Shown piece after piece: positions 1-11,482 of a DNA stretch of 64,000 bases (the stretch's first letter is position 1; each line of letters begins with the position of its first letter). Position numbers and translations under genes: made by a program. The notes under the pieces are model-generated. The model made no database searches and was not told the origin of the DNA. It saw nothing but the letters and a program-made list of their open reading frames with translations. The DNA comes from Sipunculus nudus (Eukaryota > Annelida > Sipuncula > Golfingiida > Sipunculidae). Location: the NCBI GenBank assembly GCA_026874595.1, contig CM049317.1, forward strand, positions 12,498,382 to 12,562,381. The letters are read 5' to 3'.

Positions 1-2376
1 AAATTCATTCATTCATTATCCTAATATTTCTCATTATGGGATGCATAAATGGAAAATAACTGAGGAACATAGAACGAAACTATAACCCGTGTGACGATAT
101 CAACTCAAAATATGAAAAAAATTAAGGAAGACATTAAGAAAAAATTAAGAAGAAAATACTTTGTCCGCTCCCCTAAATAGTGATGGGGACACGTTCCCCT
201 GTCCCCCAATCAATAAAGGACTATGATGTGGCCAGCCATAGGAAAAGAGCAAGTGGCAAAATATTCTGTACCTCAACAAACCATTTATGGAGCTAGTAAA
301 ATTTAATGACAGACAAAATAAATGAAATGACCTATTTATCGAGTGATTGATCGCCCATGACGTTGCAACTGCTGCCAGCTGTCACAACATCAGGGCTTGG
401 TCTCTGTTCTTGTAAAGCACGAGAAACACACTCAGGTTTGTCGGGGGTATATCACAATTTGGCACGATGGCACAAAGGTCTGTCTTATAAAGGATCATTG
501 ATATAGCTAGCTCAAAGGACTTATATTCAACTGAGCTAAAATAGCTTTCAAATTCACAGGCACTGAGATACATTAAATCCAAAGTTGCCATACCCGGTGC
601 ATTTTTGTTTAATGATAGATACATGTAGAGTCGAAGCCAATTTATCAATATTGTAATCATCGCGTAGTGAAAAGAATTCCAATACAGCATATAACAGTCA
701 ATTCCATACCTTTTGGTCTACAAACCATGTCGAAAGATAATAATAGGTACAATAAGTGACGTAGTATAATTACAAGAGGCCAGTTTAAAGAGGTCTCATG
801 GGGCGTATGCTCCCTCCTTTTGGAACTAAATATCTGAGAAAATCGAAAAATATACGGTTAATACGACAATTATTAGCACCGGATTGTGCCTCTCCCACCC
901 TTTTCTTCCCTATGCATCTATGAGTTATATATATCACGTTTACAAGCCCTCACGACACACTTATTTGCCTCTGTCTGGTTCTCGAGCGCCCTTTCTCTAA
1001 GCCACTGTGTGCTCCCTATATTATATCTATAGTACAAGAATATTACAACTGATTTGGAAATCGAATCAAAAATAACAAAACTGAATCGAGGACACTCACA
1101 TAGGTTTTCTCAGGGATGCGGCGTACGGGGGACACAGCATGACGTCGGAGGGGAGGGAGTGTACATTTTTATTTAATTATAGATAATTTTATGGTGCTTA
1201 ACTCAAAAACAAGATTGCATTGATTTTAACAAATATATGGCAAAGAAATACAATTTTCACAAATTGTGTCAGAGTACTAATTGATTATGAATCCAGATAA
1301 TAAATCAATAAAAATATGGATAATTATGAGGTGCAGCGATACTCATCTTCTTTTCTAGTGTGGTTTTGAATAAGCATGGCTTTTAAAATACCTATATCAA
1401 AGGCTAAATAGTTTTGGTTTACTACAACCTTCGTGATAATCAAATATATCACTATGCAAATCATATACCTTTGATCATGAACACTATACTCAGTGATATT
1501 GAAAGTTAAGTTGAAAGTCTCTGGATCAAGGAGGTAATTTGCAAAAAAAAACATTCTTTCTAGGTGTAGAAAATTTGTCCCTTTCACTCCTACTCGTGGC
1601 ACGTACTAAACAGCGACACAGACTGCACAGACTGACTAATGGCTGGTCAGCGACCACTTTGGGTATTTTGTAGAACAGTATATGACGAAAAGTAACTCAT
1701 CACAGAGCTGATGGCCCTAGTTTGTTTGGTTTACTCCAAGGTACTATAAATCGGTATTAGGGAATCACAAATGCCATTAAACCTTTCGTAGTTTATTCAA
1801 AAAGAAAGGTTCTTATGGACAAGTTTACAAACCGAACACCTTTGAAACTGCCCTCCCCCCCCCCCCCCAAAAAAACCCAAAAAAACAAGACCCCTTTTAA
1901 ATGACAAAACACACATACACACATATATCTATTTATATATGCATGGGCAATGAGGATTTAATTTTGGTTGGTCAAGCATAACTATTATAGCGTGTTGATC
2001 ACACTTTAAAGTTATCCGAAGACAATTTCTTGAGATTATACTTTGGGGGAAATAATCTCAGCACTTGTGTTTACTAAATGGGGAGCAGCTTTGAAATTCG
2101 TGAGATAGATTATATAGTAGGCGCCTGTTGCGCCTCTTCCAACCACTCCCCTACGTCAGAAGGTCATAGATCTCGGTTCTAGCCAAATGTCTTTTAAATA
2201 TAACCATTTATAAATCATTTTTGTGTATGTTTAAACTTCCAATAAGCACAACCCTATCGTGGCAAAGGACAGCTGTGAGAACTAAAACTTGTAAAAGCAG
2301 CTGTTTCTTGAAAAACTTGCACTTTAATAACGTATGGTCTATGTATAGTCCTTTAATTGTAGTCAAAAGCCGTACC
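1..2376. other. 5' flank of the first peptidase-like gene; no gene recognised
   Basis: No reading frame here has recognisable protein similarity or a convincing exon structure. The first 20 bases are a short ATTC tetranucleotide tract. A C-run followed by A-rich sequence lies near 1853-1890. A TATAAATC stretch near 2208-2216 could serve as a core promoter element for the gene starting at 2377, but an unseen 5' UTR exon is equally possible. Confidence 0.5.
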
Positions 2377-2476
2377 ATGAAGATCCTTGTCGTGTTTTGT
2401 ACATTCGTTGCTGGGACGTTCGGTAAGTCTAAAATTGAACGAACAAATTAATCTTGAACGAATGAATGAATATATA

Positions 2477-2520
<44 letters not shown>

Positions 2521-4615
2521 GATTAAATTAATACTTTATTCAAATATTTTGATCGTTTAACTTTTTGTATGGTTATTAAGGAGTAATTGAAACAATGCGT
2601 TATACATCCGCCACTGACTCCTAACATTATACAGACAACAATAATTGTAGATATTTTTTTCATTTAGCAATCAATTAATGAACAGAGTATTTGTCTCCGC
2701 CAAATACGTAATGTTATCATCCGTGTTTGTTCATTAGTTGACTCCACTGAATCTATATTAGTATTGCATATTAATATATATATATGAAAACAATAAGAAA
2801 ATATGTCTCCGGTGTTCTGCAGACCTTTGACTCGTTGATACCCCTTGTTTTCCTTATTTTGGCAGTGACAGATAAGCGCCCGACAAAATAATCTTGCATT
2901 TTAAATTATTTAATATTAACATATTGAAAGACATCTTGAATAGTGTGTAATATAGAGAGTTATATAACAACAAATTTAGTACCAAACGTAGCTATCAATA
3001 ATATCTTTACCCGCCGAAAATTACATACATGGTACATTTACCTTCTCATGTTGTTTATGTATTTAAGTACCTCTAGCACAGTTTAAATGGTTAGTGATAA
3101 GAGCTGGCGTTTTGGGTGGCTTTCCTCTATTAATCGTAGTCTATTTTCACTACTATTTAAACATGCTGAATATGATAACCATATGCTAGAGATATTAAAA
3201 GATGGTATATTTGCGGTGTTCAGATTAAGTCACGTGACTTTCTGCTTTCAGCGTTCCCTGACGGAACACAACCATGTTACAACGAGAATATGGACGGTTA
3301 CCAAGGACGATGTTACCCTGACAACTGCTGTGCCTACAACTACTACATCAGCGGACTCTGTCCGAACTGGCCAAACAACTTCAAATGCTGCTTTAGAGAC
3401 AATACCTGTACCTCCGGTTGTGGTAAGTATACCGAGGCTTCACCAATTTTGTTGGGATTAATATAACACCCAAGGAAAAATACATTAAAATTTGAGATAA
3501 GCGTATGTTCGAGGAAGGTTCTTATTTTCAGAAAGATAATCAGAAAGTATGTTTTTTTCTAGAAATTATGAAACATGTTTTATATGTACAAATATCTTAA
3601 AGTTTACCCTTTATTATATTAAGTAGTGTAAAGCCAGAAAATTTTATGAATTGTGCAGAGATACAAAATTCAATGTTCATTTGTTTAATAGTTTATGAAC
3701 TTAAGAATGAAGTTGTTAAGTTCTTCATTTAAACACATGTATTCTTCCTTAAATTGGCTATTATCGAGTTTCATATCCAAACGGTCCCCGTTATAAATAC
3801 AAAAGAAACACTTTTATATACTAGTTTGCGGGAGGATATTATGTGCGTGATTGTGTTCCCAATGTCTGTTTTCTTTTATTTATCCCATAGATATTCATAT
3901 TTCAATGGGTAAAACAGGGTCTGGGCTCGCAAAACTTCCACCCCTCCCAGAAGGCTTCCGGCTGACTTAAGAGACGTTATGCTGTATAGGCTATCTTTAT
4001 TTCTTATTTCATAACTTACATACTCTACCACAAATATATATACTTATAATGTTGTGTAAAAGTTAATATAACTAAGGATTAAACTTAAATAGAAATCCCC
4101 AAATGATGCCAATAAGAAAATTTTAAACAATGGGACAATATTTTTATTATGTTTTAACCCAAACGCATATATGACTGCCATTATCTAGAGTTTTGCATGG
4201 TATTTTAGGGACTTGTGGATCGGCTACAGCACGGGACTACGCCTGCCGTATTTTAGGGCTGTACGAAGCCGGTCGGATCTGGCTCAAACCGGATCACTTT
4301 GACCCCCGCGGTAACAACCCGTATGATGGCGCCTCCAGTCTGTGTAACGTCAGAGATACCTGTTACGGACGTCAAGGAAAGAGATCAAAGTTAGTCAGGG
4401 GCAGATCCAAAGTCGGGGGAGGGGGGTGTACTGAATAATGTCAGCATAGGCTTTGGAACATCTCTTGTCAATCTTTGTCTCGTGTCAATCACATTAATTT
4501 TCTCTGCAGGAGCCTCTTTTTATAATTTATAAAACGTTTTACTGGTTATAATTCATGAAACCAAAATCTTTTAAAATTATAAATATTATTTTCATCATCA
4601 TCATCATCTTTTATA

Positions 4616-4674
<59 letters not shown>

Positions 4675-4773
4675 TTTATATTATGATTTTGATTTTGTTG
4701 CTGTTGTTGTTATTATTCTTATTTTAGTTATTATTATGACCATCATTATTGTTATAATCAATACAATAATAAT

Positions 4774-4814
<41 letters not shown>

Positions 4815-6153
4815 TTATAATAAAAATGATAATAATAATAATAATATATTAATATTAATAAAATAATAAAATAATGATAATATTATTATTATTATTATTA
4901 TCATCTTCGTGTTCATTTCCAGCTACTGCAGCACCTCTCACGGAGGCTGCGTCTGTCTTGGCGCAAACATGCTCAGGAACATGTACGACTACGCTGTTGA
5001 CTTCAACAACATCTATGGCCAGGCAATCCAGGTAAAATTCAACCCCTTATAACCGCTAGGTTTATATAGGACGAAAGTGTGTTTTTATGAACTATTGAGT
5101 AACTTTTTTGATTAAAAGTTTGGAGTGGCCGGCTTCTGTTGTCTAGGGGTAGAGCACAGGACACAATACCAGGAGGTCGAGAGTTCAAATCAGGGATTTA
5201 TCAGGGTCGACTTTCGCAGGCTAAATGGGAAGCTGTGCCCCATCCACAGCCGTGTATCACTCACAAACGAGTGTGTCTTTGAGGATTCCTCAGTGTTATA
5301 ACCCCGCAATCGGGAGGTTTACAGACCCTGAGTCTACAGGTGTGGTAGAAACCGGGCCAGGATGACACCAAGATACAAAAAAATACATGTTACGTAGTGA
5401 GTGCTGCCTCCCTGTCAAGTAGACCCAAATCTAAAAGAAATTCTGCAGATGAACAAAATTAGATTAAAAATGAGGTAAGCCAGGATAAAAAAAGGAGGTG
5501 GTATCTCGACCCAAAAAATTTGAAAGGCTTAGAGTGATCAAGTCATACTAGTGTCAATCAGATAAGTGTGCTACAGATCCGTTTCCTAGTACAATTTCCT
5601 CACGACCAGTGTTCCTCTAGACCAGTGTTTTCTAGACCAGTGTTTCCGAGACCAGATTTCAAATAGACTGGTTTTCCCCAGACTCATGTTCCTCTTGACC
5701 AGTGTTCCTCTAGATCAGTTTTCCTCAGACCAGAGCGCCTCTAGACCAGCGTTCCTCAGATAAGTTTCCTCAGTCCAATTTCCTCTAGACCACTGTTTCT
5801 CTAGATCAGTTAAAATTAGAACAGAGCGCTACCAGACCTTAGTTTTTTCTATCAGTATTCTTCTAGACTAGCGTTCTTTAGTCAAGTATTTCTAAACCGT
5901 TTTCTTTCAGTATATTTCTGTATGTTATTTTTTTTTATTTTCTGTTTTGCAGGTGAACTCAATCGCCGGTTCATGTCACTCGACCAACTCTAACCATTAC
6001 CAGGGAACCACGTTCGACATTGCTTGCACCACACCCCGTAACCACTGCTCGGCTCTGGTGAACTTCTGCAGTTCTCGCGGCGCCTACGAGATGTGCTACC
6101 CTGGTTCCTCGTGTGGCGGTCACGAGACCTGGGTCCACTGTGCTTTCTATTAA
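2377..6153 (+). CDS. Secreted cysteine-rich M15 / DD-peptidase-like protein, copy A (five exons)
   Basis: Exons are 2377-2422, 3252-3422, 4209-4389, 4923-5031 and 5953-6153. All introns are GT-AG, and the joined frame is 708 nt, 235 residues plus TAA. Residues 1-16 are a signal peptide beginning MKILVVFC. Residues 24-72 form a domain with nine cysteines containing GYQGRC, SGLCP and FKCC, like the small Cys-rich modules attached to secreted invertebrate hydrolases. Residues 75-235 resemble M15 / Hedgehog-type zinc peptidases: His184 and Asp191 lie in SNHYQGTTFDI (the H-x6-D signature) and His231 in TWVHCAF near the C-terminus, with Glu227 a possible catalytic acid. By family knowledge such enzymes cut D-Ala-containing peptide bonds in peptidoglycan, so an extracellular antibacterial or digestive role is inferred. 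The start is the only Met giving a signal peptide and is shared with copy B. Exon structure is seen directly; the family assignment rests on motifs. Confidence 0.85.
2471..2514. repeat. (TA)n microsatellite in intron 1 of copy A
   Basis: An almost uninterrupted TA dinucleotide run about 50 bp downstream of the exon 1 donor. Another TA run sits in intron 1 of copy B (9944-10001), but inside sequence that lacks a counterpart in copy A, so the two need not be orthologous. Confidence 0.95.
4589..4905. repeat. ATT/ATA/ATC trinucleotide tract in intron 3 of copy A
   Basis: Long runs of ATT, then ATA, then ATT again, introduced by ATC repeats, end just before the exon 4 acceptor at 4921-4922. The tract opens a spurious poly-Leu/Ile reading frame. 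The same kind of tract sits at the same place in copy B (11407-11632), so it predates the duplication. Confidence 0.95.
5124..5463 (+). mobile_element. tRNA-derived SINE in intron 4 of copy A
   Basis: The head carries RNA polymerase III promoter-like boxes: an A-box-like TAGGGGTAGAGC near 5145 and a B-box-like GAGAGTTCAAATC near 5180, spaced as in a tRNA. An unrelated body follows. The same element with the same orientation and intron position occurs in copy B (11844-12210). Limits are approximate because neither target-site duplications nor a clear 3' tail could be fixed by eye. Confidence 0.6.
5590..5890. repeat. Degenerate ~15-16 bp minisatellite in intron 4 of copy A
   Basis: Irregular tandem copies built around ACCAGTGTTCCTCTAG, with substitutions and small length changes. 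A longer related stretch lies at 12305-12720 in intron 4 of copy B. The repeat ends shortly before the last exon in both genes. Confidence 0.85.
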
Positions 6154-6941
6154 ATAAATGCAACTTCAGACATGTCCATATCTTACGGTCAATAAAAGTG
6201 TGAATAAACAATAAAAAGAAAAGAAAATATACCATACAGAAAAGTACTTAAGGTGCATGATAGCCACCGTAAATTAAAAGTTAATGTTCAGATTTGATGT
6301 ACGTAATATATATAGTAACAGCAAGGCTATATTTACTATGAGTGGATCAAAGTTGGGTTCTTTTTGCTTTGGTTTTGGGAACCTGTTATAAAGCCAAAAA
6401 GTACATTTAACTGACGTCACAGTCTGAAGACCCTACCGTTAAAGCCTCGTTCCCACTTCCACAATATTTAAGACCGAAGTTGATATATAAATCTATGTTG
6501 CTATCCCCATACGACACGGACCTTTAAGTATATCCACGACTCCATTACGACGTTCTCAAACTGCTACGATATCCCCGATTTTCAACCAAAGGGCTACGAC
6601 CTACGAATGACTCGGAGTTAGATCGAGTCCGCCTCAATTGTACTCTTATTAAATAATGATGCACTTTGTGCCCAAACATGTTATAAACACGTCGACATAA
6701 AAAAAAATCGAACACCAAAGGTGCGGTTGGATCGACGTTTTCTGGCATGTTATATTAAAAGATTCGGGAGATTATTTTGTAGACGGGAGATATGGAGATA
6801 GACCCCTTACACGTTCAGTCAGCACAGATGCAAAGGGTAACCGTGAGAGCTAAAAAAAGCTAGAGCAGGTGTTGACTGATAACCTGGTTTTTATATTGTG
6901 TTTAGTTCTGCCTTCCTTAGATTCAAATCAACAGCCGTACC
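6154..6941 (+). other. Intergenic spacer between copies A and B
   Basis: The spacer holds the 3' end of copy A and the promoter of copy B. The bases immediately before both start codons match (AGCCGTACC before ATG). A TTTTATATTG stretch near 6889-6898 lies about 45-50 bp before the copy B start and could act as a TATA-like element. No other gene is seen. Confidence 0.5.
6191..6215 (+). promoter_or_regulatory. Polyadenylation signals of copy A
   Basis: Three AATAAA hexamers start at 6191, 6203 and 6210, 38-57 nt after the stop codon. This fits a short 3' UTR. Copy B lacks such close signals. Confidence 0.6.
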
Positions 6942-9941
6942 ATGAAGATCCTTGTCGTGTTTTGTGCATTCGTTGCTGGGACGTTCGGTAAGTGTAAAAA
7001 ATAACAATGTATAATTTGTTAATGGTTTTCATTGTAATTTAATGTCTCAGAGGTGTCTCCAAAGTTTGTTCAAACATTGTTTCAGTTTTTCCTTAATATT
7101 ACATGAATTATTACTTGAGGACCACATGACACGCTCAAATATTCTCCACCAGGAATATTAAGAAACACTTTTGAATTTCTCAAAACCAGGTGAATTGTTA
7201 AACAAATAAAAAACAGTTATCAGTTTTATAAAGAGAACCTTTAAATTGATATTTCTCAGCCATTAAGGATTAAAATCATTCCATTTTTAATATATTGACT
7301 TGTAAACATATGTTCTAAAATGCCGACGGGAAGTATTTTATACGTGAACATTTAAAAAAAATGTGTACATTTAATTCTTAAATACCTTATGAAAGCATAA
7401 TGTTGATTGTTAATACCCAAAATTAAAGAAAACAAGCCTGTTTCAGCTATATTTAACTTGTTTTTAAGGGATATTCGGTAGCTGTTACGTATGATATAGG
7501 TATTGTACAATAAATGATTTTATAGTCTAATATCTGAAATTCAGTAAAACATTTTAAAATCTTATCATTAGTGTGAATAATTTAAACTTTACATGTTTAA
7601 TGTCAGCTTGATAAGAACACAGGACAAAGCAAAATAGAATATAACATAACATTTCATTATAGACCTAGTACAAAAATCAGCTATTAATTATTATCTTAAC
7701 CTCCGAATTTTACATACATGGTACATAAACCTTCTGGCACATGTGTATAAAGGTACCGTGGGACTTATCTGAAAACCAGCCATCTAATAAGATCACCTGC
7801 CCATTTAGGCCACCCTTGTGTAAACCAAAAGCATTCCTTTTAGTTTAAACTGACCTATATAATAGGCTCCCTTTGAATTAAGACCACTTTTGGCCAGCCC
7901 CATGTGTGTTATTACACCTGCCAGTCTTACTCTACAGATGTGTAATAAGCAACACACGGAGCAGTTACATTACTTTCGTTCCATCTTATCAAAAACACCT
8001 TGATCTTATATATACTGGTTTTCAGTTGGTTGTGGTGTAGAGTGGTCGATATGGCCCTTTTTTTACAACCTGGTGTCGAGCCGTCCTAATCAGTTGTTCA
8101 GACATAAACAAATGGAATAATAACATTATTTTATAGTATTTTAAATTTTAAAGTATTACTGGCCTGTATACTCAAAGTAAAAGGCCATGATAACATTTAC
8201 TTCATAAAGTAATTGATTTTGCTGTATTTGCTGTTAATATAGCATGTGGGCATAGTTACATCACTAAAATCCAGATGGCAGCATATTTTAGTTATGGCAA
8301 CAAACGCCAGGGTTTGTAGCGGTAGATGGCGTTTACTCTATAGCCAATTGATGAGGAATTAAGCTTGCATGAGTTTGCAGCTGGCCATGGCGGCAAGTAG
8401 ACGCTTAAAAACTTCCCCCACCCTCCTCTCCCTTGTTGTAGTTAGTCCGTAGTTTTGTCTGAAACGGAGCTATACGCAAGCCAAGCAGGCTGCTGTAAGA
8501 TTTTTTTGTGACTATACAAGGTTGTACAGCCAGTTTTAGTCACAGTACTGAATTGGGTCTCGCGACAAATATATTGATATGCTAGATAACCATCCGATAG
8601 ATTTTATCATGTATGATTATATTTTTTGTTTTTCTTTAGACGGTTCATCTTCAATGTCTTACTGGAGGCGGTTCTTTACTGGAAGAAGCTTTGTGTATTG
8701 TATCTATCCATTTAGTATGTCACAGGCTAGGCTATCTTCTGTGTGTTTCCGGCAGGTGGCGTATTATACTAAAACGCTGTGATATTGAATTGTATATGTT
8801 GGGCATTAATAAATCCTCCTACACTCAAACCCGTCTTCTTGTAATAATAACATCGCAAACACAACGCAGGCCATCGGCACTCGTCACGGTGCGCAGTCCT
8901 TGTTTCTCTTGTTTATACAATATGGCCGATTACGTAGCATATGCGTCGCACACGACTACCGTAAAAATACTTTAACATTGCAGATAATATTAAGTGGCAA
9001 GAAAATTACTGTATGCACCGGTGTCCATCACAGAGACAAAGTTGCATCATTGGCGTGATCTTCTTATAGGTCATGTTGTAAGACATTAGACCATCCGTCT
9101 TATCTATATTTTGATTTATATAGGCTGATATAGACCAAAATGGGCTACCCATCCCTATGGTAAGGTAGGCTTTCCTCAGGCAAGGTGCAAAAACCTCACT
9201 TATTCTCCAACGCCTAAATGATCCAGACTTGAGCCCAGCAGCCAACTTTGTGGCTGGCACTTTGGCAAGTCAATTTGAATTGCTAAAGCGCTAAACCTGA
9301 ATCGAAATTGGAAAATCTTTTGATAGTGTCTGCTGCAATTGTGATTGCTCTTTTACCATTACCTGTAACTAATAGGCTGGCAGTATATGTTATGGCTTAT
9401 TAATAACAACCATTCCAAATACGACCATTCCTTATTTGGACAGACTTTTCGGTCATTGTGTGGTTTAAAACTTAAATTGTTGTGTTGTTTTATTTTATCT
9501 ATGGGAAAAATTCCTACCATGTGACCTCTACTGATAAATGCAAATGTTTCAGTTTATTAAAATACAAACAAATGCAAATGCTAATAAACAAAATCTAATG
9601 ACGAAAAAAATATCAAATACAAATGCGTTAAAGAATTATTAAAATGCAAATTTTAATAGGACGGCCTTAAGTAACAGTGACGAATTGGTTGACACATTTT
9701 ATAAAGTTATTAATAAAATGAGAAATAAAATTTCATTTGCATACTCAAATATCACGAGTTAATGTTTGTAATTATATGGACAATCAGCACGTTGACTCAA
9801 GAATACAATGCATAAATTGCATTTCTTTTAGATATTCTTACTGCTGTACATTATTACATCTTCATTGTAGGAAGTTTCACTATTGATAAATAAAATGTAT
9901 AGAATTTTAAGTAAAGTCATACATTTATTCAAGAAAAAAAA

Positions 9942-10003
<62 letters not shown>

Positions 10004-11448
10004 GGGGGTGTCGTCTTTATCATAAAGATGGGCGCGGGATGTTTTTGATGACAACTTTGCAATAAGTGCACACTTGCTAACATTTCATTTTAAAATATCG
10101 GATGATTGATTGATTAAATAAATAAATTATTTACGAAATAAATTATGAAAATTTTGTATACTAATGCATTTAAATAGAGAGTTACTTTTAGCTCTGCACT
10201 TATATCCAAATACAAATGCGACTTTTCAAACGCAAACATTTTAATACGGTAAAATGGTACCTATATTTTTATTAGTATGTAAAAATGAAAAATACCAAAA
10301 TGAAGCAATAAAACTGATTTATATGCGGTGTTAAATTTAGTCACGTGACTTTCTCGATTTAGCATTCCCGGACGGAACGCAGCCATGTTACAACGAGAAT
10401 ATTGACGGTTACCAAGGACGATGTTACCCTGACAACTGCTGTGCCTACGACTACTACATCAGCGGACTCTGTCCGAACTGGCCAAACAACTTTAAATGCT
10501 GCTTCAGAGACAATACCTGTACCTCCAGTTGCGGTTAGTATACCTGTATCAGGAGATGGTACAGAACAGGATATTGGCCGGTGTTGGGGGGTGGGGGGGG
10601 GGGGGGGGGGGTTGGGGGGGAAGCTATTTGTAACAGGGGCGTACACTCACAGAGAACGTCACGCTGAGAGCCACCCTTCGCCCAGATTCAGACCAATTTT
10701 TGCGGGCTGGATCCCCCATTTTCCGGATCTGGGGACCTATATTAGGTTTAATCATAAGTCCTCCTGGATTGGACCCCTTCTTTTCCTAAATCCTTGACCC
10801 ACCCTTACGATGTCACCGCATACAGGAATATTAACAGTATGTGTTATGGAGTGCTATCTTTTATTGTTTTCATTTTCTAATCTATACTTAATGAATATAG
10901 CCACAGCCCGTACGGATATTTTAAAAATATTTTCGAAAAGATTCATGAGTGACAAACCTTTTATTTCCTTTATACAATTATGTTTTTGTCCAATACCCTG
11001 TTATATTTTACAGGTTCCTGTGGATCGGCCGTGGCCCGGGATTACGCCTGCCGTATTTTAGGCCTGTACGAAGCCGGCAGGATCTGGCTGAAACCGGATC
11101 ACTTTGACCCCCGCGGTAACAACCCGTATGATGGCGCCTCCAGTCTGTGTAACGTCAGAGATACCTGTTACGGACGTCAAGGAAAGAGATCAAAGTTAGT
11201 CAGGAGCGGATCCAAAATCGGGAGGGGGGGGGGGGGGGGGGGGGGAGGGGGGTACTGAATATTGTCAGCATAGGCTTTGAAACATCTCTTGTCAATCTTT
11301 GTCCCATGTCAATCACATTTATGCTCCCTGCAGGAGCCTCTTTTTTTATAATTTATAAAACGTTTTACTGGTTAAAAATAAAAAAAGAAAAATCTTCTAA
11401 AATTATGATGATTTTCATTATCATCATCACCATCATCACCATCATCAA

Positions 11449-11482
<34 letters not shown>

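Noticed and set aside
3087-3461. 124-residue frame overlapping exon 2 of copy A, and 10402-10797 in copy B
   Set aside because: They are alternative frames of the real exon. The correct frame is the one encoding the nine-cysteine module with phase-matched splice sites.
4616-4852. Poly-Leu/Ile frame, and the poly-Asn frame at 11372-11659
   Set aside because: Products of trinucleotide microsatellites inside introns.
7760-7900. Possible exon cluster in the extra sequence of copy B intron 1
   Set aside because: The apparent order comes from degenerate GACCAC-type repeats; no frame or splice sites are consistent.
9883-10065. Ile-Tyr repeat frame, and the similar one at 13639-13827
   Set aside because: They are translations of TA microsatellites.
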